This document shows, piece by piece, positions 47,616 through 59,833 of a stretch of 64,000 bases of DNA (the stretch's first letter is position 1; each line of letters begins with the position of its first letter). The notes beneath the pieces were generated by a model. It was given only the letters and a program-made list of their open reading frames with translations. It was not told where the DNA came from and did not search any database. Made by a program: the position numbers and the translations under genes. Source of the stretch: Azolla caroliniana (taxonomy: Eukaryota > Polypodiophyta); contig JBHGNT010000010.1 of NCBI GenBank assembly GCA_043228905.1, forward strand, positions 20,770,001-20,834,000, given 5' to 3'.

Positions 47616-49478
47616 TTGTTAAAGTACAAAGAAAGATACATTAAAGTCACTAGACCAATGAGATTCTAGAATGTTGGCAAACCTTAAGTTAAATGTCAAA
47701 GCAAGTTAAAAGACATTTGTGAGCTTAATGTAGCTTCATTTTATGGAAATCACTTTGAATAAATATAACAAGAAGTGACATGTATTCATCTAGAGTAGTT
47801 GAATCGTTAGAACTAATATTGTTGGCCCTCCATCATGGGGTCACCACCCTCAAAGAGGCATTCTCTATGCACTCTCCTTATATTGAACATGAAGAATATG
47901 GATATGCATGGTTTTGTCATTGTACTTCATCACTCTATACAAATCAGAACTACATTTTTCCATAATCAAAAGACATTATATATTTCTCCCTTCTCATAAT
48001 AGATTGAACAAAGGACATATATTGCGCTCTTCAAGATAATCAACCCCCTTGAGTTAATGTCACTACATGTAGTCATGACATGTTTGTATCAACATTTGTT
48101 GTGATGAAGTCATGACATGCTTTGATGCTATGTGAAGAACATATGGCATGTACTAGACTAAGACTTCATATTCTTGTTTGAATAATAGAATTATCACGAG
48201 GCAAGACATGGCATCTATTGTGTCTCTATATTTCCATGGAATATCGAAACCATCATCGGGTAGACATGTGGCTTGGATGTCTATAGGCTTGGGTTGATTA
48301 ATGAAACAATATGCGGAGGAAATGTACTCTAGTAGGGCCTTGGAGGGTATCTCTATGCCTCACTAAGATCTATGATTTGAGATTTATTTAACTCCATGTA
48401 TATCCATTGTATGATAATTGCCTTATCATGAAGAAAAGAAGTTGCTTCGTCACCCAATACAAAGATTATATTGAATTATCACCTTGTCATATCCATATTT
48501 TAGTCATATCTAGAGCTTCGTAGTGCTTGCTATATTTGTCAAATGACTGCATGTACAATAAACATGAATAGATTTCTAGCTTTGGTTGAGTCATGCAAAA
48601 TACAAGGAATATGAATGATTAACTGTATCATAATGATAAGTAGGACTAGTTGTAATATTGATATCAAGCAGTCAATGGGTCAAGTACAATTACAATACAT
48701 GATTTGTCAGGAAGACAATGGCTACATGTGTTATGTGTCTATGGCAAAATTCCCGATAAGCTATTCAACTTTTTCTCGTACTTATTGGTGGTCCTAAAGT
48801 GGATCAATTTGTAATCAGAATTTAAACCAAGAGGATATACTAATGTGCAATTTTGTAAGTTATTTGGATACTATTTGGTTGAAACATATTGCGGTTATAT
48901 TTGTTCAAAGGATATAGGATATACTTTGCATGCAAATCAATGGTTGAATTATTACTTTTATGAAAAGATAATACATTTTCATCTATTCATTAACAAACAG
49001 TTCAAACACATACACTTACACATGTGACATAAACATTAACATAAATGTTTAAATACATTCATGATATGTCACATACACAGTAGATTGACGCATATATTTG
49101 GCCTTTGGCCTGTGTCATATGTTACATATGCAAAACATAAATATGAACATGCATATGCCTTTTCAACCTCGCATGCGTCAACTAATTGCAAGCCTCTATT
49201 TCCACAAAGCATATATTCAATAACCATTCGTCGATAATCATAGGCTATAGTGGGAGAATTAAACTTGATCATCCATATTCCAATCTACTATGAGGAGACC
49301 CACATTTTCTTCCGCCCACACTAACAATCCAAAAAGTATTAAAGATATAGAATAAATCAAAACAAACCCACTTCTAAAGCCCTTTTCCATGCTTGTTGGG
49401 TTTAATATAGCAATAAATTTTGGCATGCTAGCAATAAACTAATATGGGGATGCACATTATGATCCATAACTAGTCATG

Positions 49479-49525
49479 GATGTGTGTGTGTGTGTGTGTA
49501 TATATATGTATGTATGTATGTATGT
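49479..49525. repeat. TG / TA / TATG microsatellite
   Basis: (TG)n to 49498, then TATATATA, then four TATG-type units to about 49525. Confidence 0.9.
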
Positions 49526-50030
49526 CATGTTCGAGGCAGAAAACATACACGTACCTTTTTGGCCGATAGTGTCAACTAGGAGTCGAAAAGATATGGCAAT
49601 CTTGAAGTTGTCTTTCATCATCTAATACATAAATACATGGTTACATATTTCCCTATGTGCATACACACATATATCATGGTAATCCAATATCACAAGTGTT
49701 CACATCTAGTGAGTACCCAAAGAGCCCGATGGGTCTTGGACTAGTTCCTTTCTAGAAAGAATACAAGGGCCCTTTACACTAATTTTCCTTACATGTGTTT
49801 TCCCTTGGAGGACCTACATGAACACTATGCAATTCATTATGTAATATTAATATGGGCAATCATTACTGGTGCATTAAAGAAGCATTTGAATGGTTTGAGT
49901 CTACATAATGAAACAAATTAAGGCTTGTCTCAATGTCCACATGTTTGAAGAGCATGATGTGTGACCTCTTGAGCCGAGTATTTAATTGGTTATATTACTG
50001 CATATTATCCTTAAAGTACTACTTCCTAGG

Positions 50031-50038
50031 TATAAATA
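50031..50038 (+). promoter_or_regulatory. TATA box of the PIP5K gene
   Basis: TATAAATA in the context ggTATAAATAcc, 76 bp before the start codon at 50114. With initiation about 30 bp downstream the leader would be near 50 bases. Confidence 0.6.
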
Positions 50039-50113
50039 CCTAGTTGCACCTGATATTATAATCTTTTATTAAGTAGTGTTGATCCATCTCATGGTACTTC
50101 TAACATTTAATCG

Positions 50114-53100
50114 ATGAGGGAAATGCAAATGAAAGAAGCAGATGAAGTACCTATTATTACTACCTTTACTACTATATGGGAAGATGGTGGTTGCCATTAT
50201 AATGATATATTCTCTGGTATTAATGGTACTCATGGACCTCCTAGTATAAGAAGCTCATTTGACTCCGAGACGACCGATACAAGTAGCGATCTAAGTCTAT
50301 ATTATTCTAGTGACGAATTCGATGAGAATTCATCATCTATACTACAAGAGGAGTGTTCAAGCCATCTTGATGATCCAATCAATCAATCAATCTTACCAAC
50401 ACAAGATGGTGATCATGATGATGCTACGAATATTGGGATGAATCACGTCAATGGGGTGGGATTAGTAGAAGTTGATCATGTCAAATTTCCAAGTGGATTT
50501 GATGGTGGAAATTTGGGGTCCTTCCATCCACATGAGTTCAATAATGTGAAACAAAGGGCAAAGTTGTTCAAATTGAGAAAGCTTAATCAAACATTACAGA
50601 GGGCATTGACATTGACCAAGAGTCGAATTAAGCCAATTGATCATAATATTTCAATTTCTAGCCCCAAAGAAATAATTTGCAAGGATCAATATCCAAACTA
50701 TGAGTTGATGTTAAACTTGCAGCTAGGAATAAGGTAGTAATCCAATTATACATGTGCTCTTTGTTGGTTCCATGCTATGAAATTAATATTCACTTACAAT
50801 GGGTTAGACACTTATAGGCTAAAAACTTATATTCACACTCTAATTGTTTACTATTCTAATGTTCAATTCTTTTTATTTGTATGCATGTGTGGTTAGATAT
50901 ACCATAGAGAAGGTAGCATCAGAGCCAAACCGGATGGTTGTGTCAGAAGATTTGGGCTCAAAAAGTGGAAGATTTCGGGTGAATTTCCCAAGGGGTGGGT
51001 CTAAAATCCCTCCACCCCATCAATATTCATACGACTTCAAATGGAAAGATTATTGCCCAATGGTCTTTAGGTATTGTGGACGATATTTACTACAAAACTC
51101 CCCTTATTGTCTCTATTCCCATTTTTTCCACAATAACTTTTTCCCATGCAACAATACAATTTTCATGCATGGTCTTTCAAGTTTTAACTTGTATTACTAC
51201 AGGAGTTTGAGGGAAATGTTCAAGATTGATACCAATGACTACCTCCATTCCATATGTGGCATTCATGGTGGATTGAGGAAAATCTCATCTCCAGGAAAAA
51301 GTGGTAGCACATTTTACTTGTCGCACAATGATCGATTCTTGATCAAAACTGTGCGAAAAGCTGAAGCCAAGGTATAATTCTATTGTCTTCATTTTCAAGA
51401 CATTTAAGACCACTTGGTCATGATAATCATATGTGAGATAATTTTGGATATTGTAAATTGCTTTTGTTTATCCAAGGTATTGCTAGGAATGCTTCGAAAC
51501 TACTATGAACATGTAAGGATGTATCCAAATACTCTCCTAACAAAATTCCTTGGGCTTTATGAAATCAAATTCGTCAGTGGTAGAAAGGTACATACTACAC
51601 CCCATATAAAAAAATTACATCGATATATACATTTATGATATTGTCACTAATTCATTATCTAAAAGATCTCGAAAAGTTGCGTTGGTATATGTAAACATCA
51701 AACTCCAGTCATTCACATATATAAGTCAAAAGAAAAGTTGCATTTATGTGCACTAATATTCAAGTGTGTTCTAATTCATTGCATATGGTCTTGAAAAATT
51801 GCATTGACATTGGCATTCCAAAATTCTTGTGCTAAGCTCTTTATATAATTTCACTCATCAATGTTGTAGGTCCGATTCGTAGTGATGGCTTATCTATTCC
51901 CTACTGATGAAATCCACATCCATAGGAAGTTTGATTTAAAAGGATCTTCTCAAGGACGTTCAATTAATGAAAGAGAAAAATTGACGATGAATGAGAATAT
52001 CACTCTCAAGGACTTGGATTTGGATTTTGTATTTCGAATGGAATCTCATCAACAAGAGACATTATTAAGGTATATCCATATGTTGAGTGCTTGTGTAAGA
52101 AGTCTAAGGACAATTTCCCATTCTGGATTCCAAACATATTTTCCAGTAGGAAGTTTATATCTTATATGACCTTTTGTAGGTGAAGCAATAGTGAAGCAAA
52201 ATATGCATATAACTAGTTATGGTTTTTGTGGGGATAGTTGTTTTACTGACATGGGTTTCAGAGTGATATTTAAGGTTTTCATGTATAATTATGGGGTCAC
52301 ACCTAGTTATTCGTATCAGGGGGAATTTAATAACAAGATTCCCCAATTTGGTCTAACCATCCAAAACCTAAAATCTTAAGGTGTTAGGGATTTCTAGTAT
52401 AGCCAAGTTCCAACATCAATCAACCTCATAGTTTGGTGAACCACCTTCCAAATTGTATGCACCACCTCATCTATGAAATAGTTGCATAATGTTGAGCATT
52501 GTGTAAGGGAAATGTGAAGGAAATGGGCGTCCTTATCGTTCCAATAGGAGAAAATATCTAACACTTCTTGTTTTTAGTTTATTGGCACAAGTTATTCCAA
52601 ACCTATCACTAAATCATTTTTACGAAATTTGTGTCGTAGGCAAATTGAATTCGACACCAAATTTCTCGAATCAGAACACATAATGGATTACAGTCTCTTA
52701 TTAGGTGTTCATTTCCAAGCTTCTATTATTCCTACTCCAACTAGAGGTATACATGCTAAACATTCAGTAATTCAACCTATTCTAGTCTATAAGTTGACAA
52801 TTAGTATGAGAAAACTTACAACCATCATTTGAACATTAATTGCAGGCAAAAGAGATATTATAGAGAATGTTAATGCCGATAATGAGCTACTTGTAAATAA
52901 TACTCTTAGTGGGTGTAACTATAGAGTTGTACATGAGGAGTTACCGGAGCAAGATACCCACTTAGGCATTCACATGCAAGCAAGAGCAGAGCCTAAGTTG
53001 TCCCCAAAAGTTCAAGACCTCATTAGTGATCCACAACATGCACGTGGCAAGGAGATTTATGATGTGGTGTTGTATTGTGGTATCATTGATATCTTGCAAC

Positions 53101-53237
53101 GTTATAACATGAGCAAGAGACTAGAGCATGCATATAAGTCAATTCACTTTGACTCCTTCTCAATCTCAGCTGTCAATCCAAGCCATTACTCTAAGAGATT
53201 TCGGGATTTTATACACCTCACTTTTCCATATCACTAA
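50114..53237 (+). CDS. Phosphatidylinositol-4-phosphate 5-kinase, MORN-less, seven exons
   Basis: Exons 50114-50733, 50897-51070, 51203-51371, 51477-51587, 51870-52069, 52640-52746 and 52846-53237 join in frame with GT-AG introns to give 590 residues. The enzyme phosphorylates PI4P to PI(4,5)P2 at membranes. Visible motifs: YELMLNLQLGIR before the kinase core, glycine loop SSPGKSGS (about 293-300), ATP lysine in FLIKT (K313), FDLKGSSQGR (D380), MDYSLL (D441), GIIDILQ (metal-binding D542), and the activation loop KRLEHAYKSIHFDSFSISAVNP with YSKRFRDF. All key residues are kept. The first 200 residues are acidic and Ser-rich and contain no MORN repeats, unlike the larger plant PIP5Ks, so it resembles the small type (PIP5K10/11-like). 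A TATA box lies 76 bp upstream. It looks functional; the exact orthologue is not assigned. Confidence 0.93.
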
Positions 53238-53737
53238 TTACCTTCCACTCGATGTTCATCCTTACAAAACATAACCATGATCATATGTAAATGATAGAGG
53301 TTCGAACTTGGAACTTCCTACAATTATGTAACATCTCTTAACATTAATTAAATGGATAGCATGATTGAGAAAGAAAACATTATGGGAAATTGCATGGAAC
53401 ATTATCTACAAGTGGCCAACATGTTCAAGGATTTTTCCATGTCATCATTCTTTGTTAGGACATGATAATGACTATTTGACAATATTTTAGTATCTTCGGA
53501 TCACACTCTTGTATAAGCCAAACTTGAGCTTGAATATGTTATTATGAATATAGGTTTTCCAAACCTTGGAAATGCGATAGGTACCAATTAAACAAGATCA
53601 TCCATGTAACAACTATCAAGTGATATAATATGATTGATTGTCCACATAAAAATTAAGGAGAATTGATGAGTAGGCCACATGATGAAACTATGACGGTTTA
53701 AGTTTAGATCTAACATAAAGTTGGGTATAACTTCCAT
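53238..53737. other. 3' flank of PIP5K
   Basis: AT-rich; it should hold the 3' UTR and polyadenylation site. No other feature seen before the repeat that starts at 53738. Confidence 0.5.
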
Positions 53738-54805
53738 CTTATATATTACGTTATAGTAAAGATGAGCTAATTTTTAGGAAAAATGGATTTCCTCTATAAT
53801 CACGAGTCAATTTTCAAAATGACCCCAATTATCTGCACAACATATTAAGACATGGACTCAATCCACCAAAAACAACATGTGCATTGTGCAATGCATGCAC
53901 GCATATCTCCTTATAGCTTCTAGCTTATATATTACATTATAGTAAAGATGAGCTAATTTTTAGGGAAAATGGCTTTCCTCTATAATCGCGAGTCAATTTG
54001 CAAAATGACCCCAATTAATGACGTTGAATTTATGTTTTAGATAAGGATGAGATTTTATGGTGTGGAGGTCGAAGCACATTCTCACGAGGAGATGAGGAAT
54101 TTAGACACATTTTATTGTTTATGTGCAGGAATTTGGTGTATTCGGCGAGATGGTTGACGAGGACTTAACGAAACAGTTTTTATGTTTTTTGATAAGAACA
54201 AGTGATGATGGTGTGGGGGCCAAAGAATATGCTCATGAGGAGAGGAGGAAACTTGACTTAATTTGTTGTTGTATGTACATGAATTTGGTGGTAATCTGGC
54301 AAGATGGTTGATGGGGAAAGAGGAAGCATAGTTGTTAGACTTTACAACCACGAATGTGGAAAGTGGTCTCTTGAAAAACCAAAGAACGTAATTGATCACC
54401 CTCAAAACCGAGATGTACAGGTTGAAGAAGTATTGAATGGCTCATAATTATGACCTCAGAGGGTTTGTTTCCGAATAGAGCTACTTTCGTTGTTGCCTAT
54501 GGATATGGATACCTTGCAATGTATCTAGGGAATAGATTGTAATTGCCGGACTGTTTTCTCTATGTTGGAGTACATAGATTTGTTTCCTCAACCGTTGTCT
54601 ACACAAGACGGGCTTGAGAAAAAATGCTTTGTATGATGTAATCATTATGACCTTTCTTTATAACTAATGGAAGGATAATTTGTTTTGAAAAAATAAAATA
54701 ATTTTTTTTTTTTGCAAAATAACCCCAATTATCGGCACAACATAATAAGACAACGAGCGCAATCCACTAAAAACAACATGTGCAATGCATGAATTCATAT
54801 CTTCT
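53738..54805. repeat. Two tandem copies of a 186-bp unit, the second split by an insertion
   Basis: Copy 1 (53738 to about 53920) opens cttatatattacgttatagt and runs through cctctataatcacgagtcaa, ccccaattatctgcacaac and aaaaacaacatgtgc. Copy 2 opens 186 bp later at 53924 with the same text and breaks at 54017 after gaccccaatta. It resumes at about 54718 with aataaccccaattatcgg and ends near 54805. The gap is the insert at 54018-54712. Confidence 0.85.
54018..54712 (+). mobile_element. 5'-truncated LINE-like insertion (695 bp) with a 19-bp target duplication
   Basis: The flanks tgcaaaatgaccccaatta (53999-54017) and tgcaaaataaccccaatta (54713-54731) match at 18 of 19 bases, as expected for target-primed insertion. 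The insert ends in an A-rich stretch (gaaaaaataaaataa) followed by a T run. Its last part (atgatgtaatcatt ... ctttctttataactaatgga) looks like a plant LINE 3' UTR. No coding frame is readable inside. Orientation is inferred from that tail. Confidence 0.65.
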
Positions 54806-54943
54806 CACTATTATTAATTGTTTTAACATAGTTAGTTATAACAATCGGATTTCGAAAATGAATATGTTGCACATGTTATTTTCTAATTCGTAGTAGGTAA
54901 ACATAAATATTGCATCAGTATATGTTCTACTTCTCTTCCGGTT

Positions 54944-55393
54944 CAGATCGAGTTACGGCAACTAAATAGTAAGTCGTGTGGATTTGGTTGTGGATGTATG
55001 ATGGAATCAATTAAGCATGTATTGTGTTCTTGTCCTAGAATTATGCAAGTATGGAAGATAGTATTAAGGCTGTTGATATTGATACATGCTAATTTTGTGA
55101 TCACTTGGGGTGCGGTTAGGTGCGGCATTCTAGAGGGACAATTGTTGTTATATGAAAAGGAGAATATAGTGGAATCCTTTCACATAGTTCCTCCTCATAT
55201 ACAAATGGTTCAACCTTTTATATTTGATAGTTTGCAATTTAGGGATGATATTATTTGGAAGACAATTTCATCCATTCTGATGTGGGTAATTTGGAAGGCG
55301 CGACGTACATTAGTGTTTGACAACGTCACTCGTGATGTTTCTGTTATAATTGTTGAATTCTGGTTGTTACTTATTCATACATTACGTGGTTAG
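54944..55393 (+). pseudogene. zf-RVT-type C-terminal fragment of an L1 LINE
   Basis: The + frame reads CGFGCGCMMESIKHVLCSC, then RIMQVWKIVL, matching the HxxxxC zinc-binding end of plant LINE ORF2. It continues open for 131 codons (54998-55393; TWGAVRCGILEG, ISSILMWVIWKARRTLVF). The layout resembles 22.1-22.4 kb (KWGAVMWAAVKGE, SITLWVLWTSRYQRIF), so both derive from related elements. The upstream RT is missing. Confidence 0.65.
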
Positions 55394-58300
55394 TACGAAA
55401 GTTTTACATACAATGTTGACGTCATTTTCAAGAAGCAAATGCATTTTAAAAGGTTATGGGATTCAATGCTCATTTTTAGGGAAGATGGAGATCACATAAT
55501 ATGGATGTATACTATTCCTGTCATTTTGGGAAACAATGTTTACTAACTTTGTTTATGGATTTATTGCTATAGATGGTGGTGGTATAGGTTACATTGCATG
55601 CTCATTTGCAGTTTGGGAGGAGTAGACCATAAAAATATTGGAGATATGGTGTACAAATATGTGTAGTTCTTGTATATACGCATCAAATTGGCTATGTTGT
55701 GAGTACAATGGAGTCGGTTGGTATACTTGTTTATCCAACACAACTTTTGTATTTCTTATGATTTTATAATACCAAAGTGTATCTCTCTCTCTATATGTGT
55801 GTGTTTGTGTGTGTTCTACTTCCCTTACTATGTGCTTAATTTTAGAGACAATGACAAAAACTTAGGATTGTAACTCCCCATCATGCTACACATCATTTGA
55901 TCTATACGACAAGGTACACTAACATCAAATATACAATTTAGTGGCCATATTGGGAAATCCTAGTAGGCTCGTTGGTATTGGTATCATGAACGCACAATGA
56001 ACAATTGCATATGTTAGGTGATTTTGTTAAGTTGAAGTATTGTCTAGAACCATGTTAAGCATATATTGTAGCTAGCATTATCCAAGCGCAATAAACAGAT
56101 GTTTCAAAGTGCTAATAATACAAGGTCAATAATTAGGAAACCAAACATAATAGTTTGTTACCATTGCATGGTACATGGAAGTCTATAGTACTTGGGTTGT
56201 TTATTACAATGGGTGCATGTAAGATTGCTAAATTAATGTAAGGAAAACATCTCACATATGTTATATAACAATCTAGTATAAATATGTGGCTCCATAGTTC
56301 TGTAGCTAATTAGGGTGTATCCACATGCTATGAGGAACCTTATACAGACTCAATAATTCCAAGCAACTACCATTTGATTGATCTTAACAACTAGAGCAAC
56401 TCTGACATATTGTGCAAATTACTAAAATCAACTGAGAAATATCTTTCACTAGCCCAAAAGTTTGCTTGGCATCACAAGAGGGGTAACTTCAATGGTACAT
56501 AAAAGTTTGTAACATAATAATCATGTTAATTCCAAGCTTGTTATATCTTCATACCTTACAAAACGGTAATATGTTATTTCTTAATATCGACGATAGAAAA
56601 CATGATATCCATCATTTGTACAAGAGAGATTATTTTCACTTTCAATATCCATCTTGCATCTCCGTGCATGCACATTCTTGTAATAGTATCCACCAATGTT
56701 TCTACAACTTGAAAATTACAAGTCATGCAATCTGATTTTTTTGTGTGCCTTGTGGAAGTCATTGTTTGACTCTTTTTATGTGGCAAATGAAGAAGAAGGA
56801 AGTGTTGGTATTTTAACTTTTACATGTCAAGTTGGAAAGGAAATGAAAGAGTTGGAGAATATATATTAGGAAAAACGCTAAAATTCTATAGATTTTTTTC
56901 TTTGATTCCTCGAAAGTCCATATGCTTTTGTTAATATTTCCTTAAATGGCATTCGTCAAACCTTGTAAGAGCATTTGTACATGCTTTTTTAACCAATCAT
57001 GTGGTCAATTATTTCCCTTTTTATCAATTTCTAATGCAATTATTTTATCCATTTATACCTAATTTTGTGTTTTTTTCAAATTTGTCATTGGTAAAGGCAT
57101 TCAAAGGAGACACCAAGAATTAGGAGCATTAGGGGAAATAAAGAAAAAAACTTGGGGATATTTTAGAGATTTTGCCCAACACACTAAGTTGAACAGAAAA
57201 CATATTCACATTAGAAGACATTGACTAATTTGAGGAGAATATGGATATTTTTAGTGACAAATAATAAAGCATATGGAAAAAAGTATAGAAATAACTCTAA
57301 GACGTGGTGAATGAGTTTATCATTAAACATGCATGGACAACAATTGAGTTATTGATACAACCAAAGCATGATTCATTTAAATCATCAACAATTCTAAGGG
57401 ATCTAGCCATCCGTATGTCTAGATTTAAATTTTACCTCATTACACATTGCTTTTGATGGAGCTATGTTTTGCATAACAATCGTCACTCACTACTTTTAAG
57501 CATGATGCTCTATAAAAATCATCTCTTCCACGTGTGGTCAAGTAATTCACAAAACACCTATATAGAGAGAGTATGGAGAAGATGAAATGTATTTAAAATA
57601 CCTCTTTCATCTTTTAATTTTGGTAGTAATTTCAAAGAGAGCAAAGTAGTTATTTATGTCATGGAAGTTTGATAATTATTTGTAATTAAATATTAAGATA
57701 AATGATACATTTAATGGATTTAAAAGAATGTGAGGTATACATATTACATTCTATTGTGACCTTAACATAGTGTTTGATTACAACGAAGAAAATATTAAGT
57801 ATTGGAGGATCTTCTAATTATTTGAATCATATGTTGTAGAGGATCCAACATCCTTTTGACTGAATCGAAAGGATTATGATGCGTGCGTGCTCAATAGAAA
57901 AAGTTATATTATATTGAAGAATTTGATTCATTCTTTATTATATTAAGTTTCGCCAATATAAAATGATATCTTTATACATCCAAAATATAACACCTTGCAA
58001 GTGGCTTTAACCTATAAGAGTTGCTTGTACATGTCCCTACCAAATCCATTGAGTTTCATTCTTTAGAATAATGAGAAACAATTGCAGGAGGGAATCAAGG
58101 GAAACAAATTAGATGGAGGGGAGATAGATGATTAAATGCAGGAAAGACTTCGATACAATGTTGACAATACGCGTGGGTCCATGACAAACCAAAATAGAGA
58201 TGGAGAGGATTACAAGATAATAACCACTTGAAATATGATAGAGAGTACTAATATTTGTCAAATCTATATGTGCACTTCTCTAAATTGCATATATACATGG

Positions 58301-59700
58301 TCATGTAGATGCTACGCTTATATCAATATTGATAGTGAGAAATCATGCTAAGCATTAACATGTTATTAAATATAGTTTTTATTGTCACAAAGAAGTAGTT
58401 GTGCTAAGGATCATGTGTTACACAATGGACATGATTAGAGACTGTGTATGAGAGAGGGAGAGTATAGAAGATAAGATTATGCCAAGGAAAATGAGGGACG
58501 AAATACAACAATTAATCGACATTAAGGAATTGTAGATCAACGCCTCATACGTTGAGAATATTGGTTTGTATACTATATTCTATGTGTACTTAATTTAGAA
58601 TCTTAATCCGATCTGCCATGATGGGACAATGACAAGGACGTTGGGATATCAAAATGATACGCATGCATTTAATATGTATTTCCCATACATTTATAATGAG
58701 GGCGGACTTTTGCGCATGTGTTCACACACAAGGTGTGTGGTTGTGTATTTGAGCTTGACATCTTTGTAAGTAGTTGCATTAAAATCATGGAGAATGTCTA
58801 GTTTAAATGTATTAAAAAAAGTGAACTCTGGTTTATCATTATATTGTAAAATACAATCCTAAAAGTAGGAATAGAACAAACACTAAAAATTGCATATTCA
58901 TGAGGATAATAAAAGTAATATTTAGGTTTGTTTAAAAATGAGAATTAGAGCTAGAGCATTCTCTACGTGAAATCAAGTGAAGTGCACCAATTGATGATAT
59001 GATATGCCGGATATTATTTATCATATCTATTTACAATTTCTAGAAGCATACCTCACCACAGACTCACTACTAGGTCACAGGTATGTTGGCCAAATGAAAT
59101 GCAACTCTTCAAAAGAAGTTTGTTGAACAAACACTTTTTGACATATATGTCGCTACCAGACCAGGGGGATTGATGACATTATGAAGCATACCCCCCCCTA
59201 AACCTGTATTCAAGAGGCAATCGGTGGAAAAAACACTAATTTTTTTGTAAAGCTATATTTTAAGGAGCAACTATTAGTAGACATGATCTCGAAACTCCAA
59301 GACACAAATGTTATGGTGAACCCATGCGTATGATCTCTATTACTATAGGGAGAATTCACACTATAAACAATTGGTCCCTTAGATTAGATGCGATTTGAAA
59401 CTAGTTATCTCGCTCTTGCTATTGCCTTCAAGAGTTCTCCACAAATGGCCCACATTGTATGTTGGTATGCGTATCGAGATTTGAAATTGGATCAACGTGT
59501 CTTGCTTCGTTGGTTTGGTTGCCCACCTAAGAGTCAAAGATGGGTCGCATCTAGTCTATTGGTGGGTGTAAGGACTAAGGTACATACCTAAGCCTTTACT
59601 GATTCGCTTGATTATACAATTCAAAAGTTTTGGGCATTGAACATTCAATAACATACAATGGAATGGAAAGTAATAAATTATTATGATAGTTTTGATTCTT
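55394..59700. other. 4.3-kb gene-poor intergenic region
   Basis: AT-rich with no motif-bearing frames. A ctctctctat then tgtgtgtg stretch lies at about 55782-55812. The first few hundred bases may be LINE 3' tail. A 67-codon frame at 59388-59591 is unidentified and not called. Confidence 0.45.
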
Positions 59701-59710
59701 AATTACTTTA

Positions 59711-59765
59711 CCCTAGTGGTAAGTTGTTATATTGTTAGCTATAGGTCTTGAGCTCGAAACCCAGT
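59711..59765 (+). other. tRNA-like (SINE head) sequence upstream of the GcvT/YgfZ-like gene
   Basis: tagtggtaagttg (59714-59726) resembles a Pol III A box, and gagctcgaaaccc (about 59750-59762) resembles a B box. Their spacing of about 35 bases is that of tRNAs. No full cloverleaf can be drawn, which points to a SINE head or a degraded tRNA. It ends about 70 bp before the ATG. Confidence 0.35.
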
Positions 59766-59833
59766 CTGCTCACCTCTCTATTACTCGATACATATCCTCT
59801 ACATTCCTCTCTCTCTCTCTCTCTGTCTCTCCC

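Larger units (their letters stand above)
44526..50030. other. 5.5-kb gene-poor intergenic region before PIP5K
   Basis: AT-rich and without a convincing gene. One frame at 46252-46575 (107 codons, + strand) has no motif I know and contains an internal short duplication (tcttccgaccttaaatt twice), so I do not call it. A tandem duplication lies at 47441-47615 and a TG/TATG microsatellite at 49479-49525. Confidence 0.45.

Noticed and set aside
59388-59591. 67-codon open frame upstream of the GcvT/YgfZ-like gene
   Set aside because: No recognisable domain and no upstream or downstream exon that joins it.
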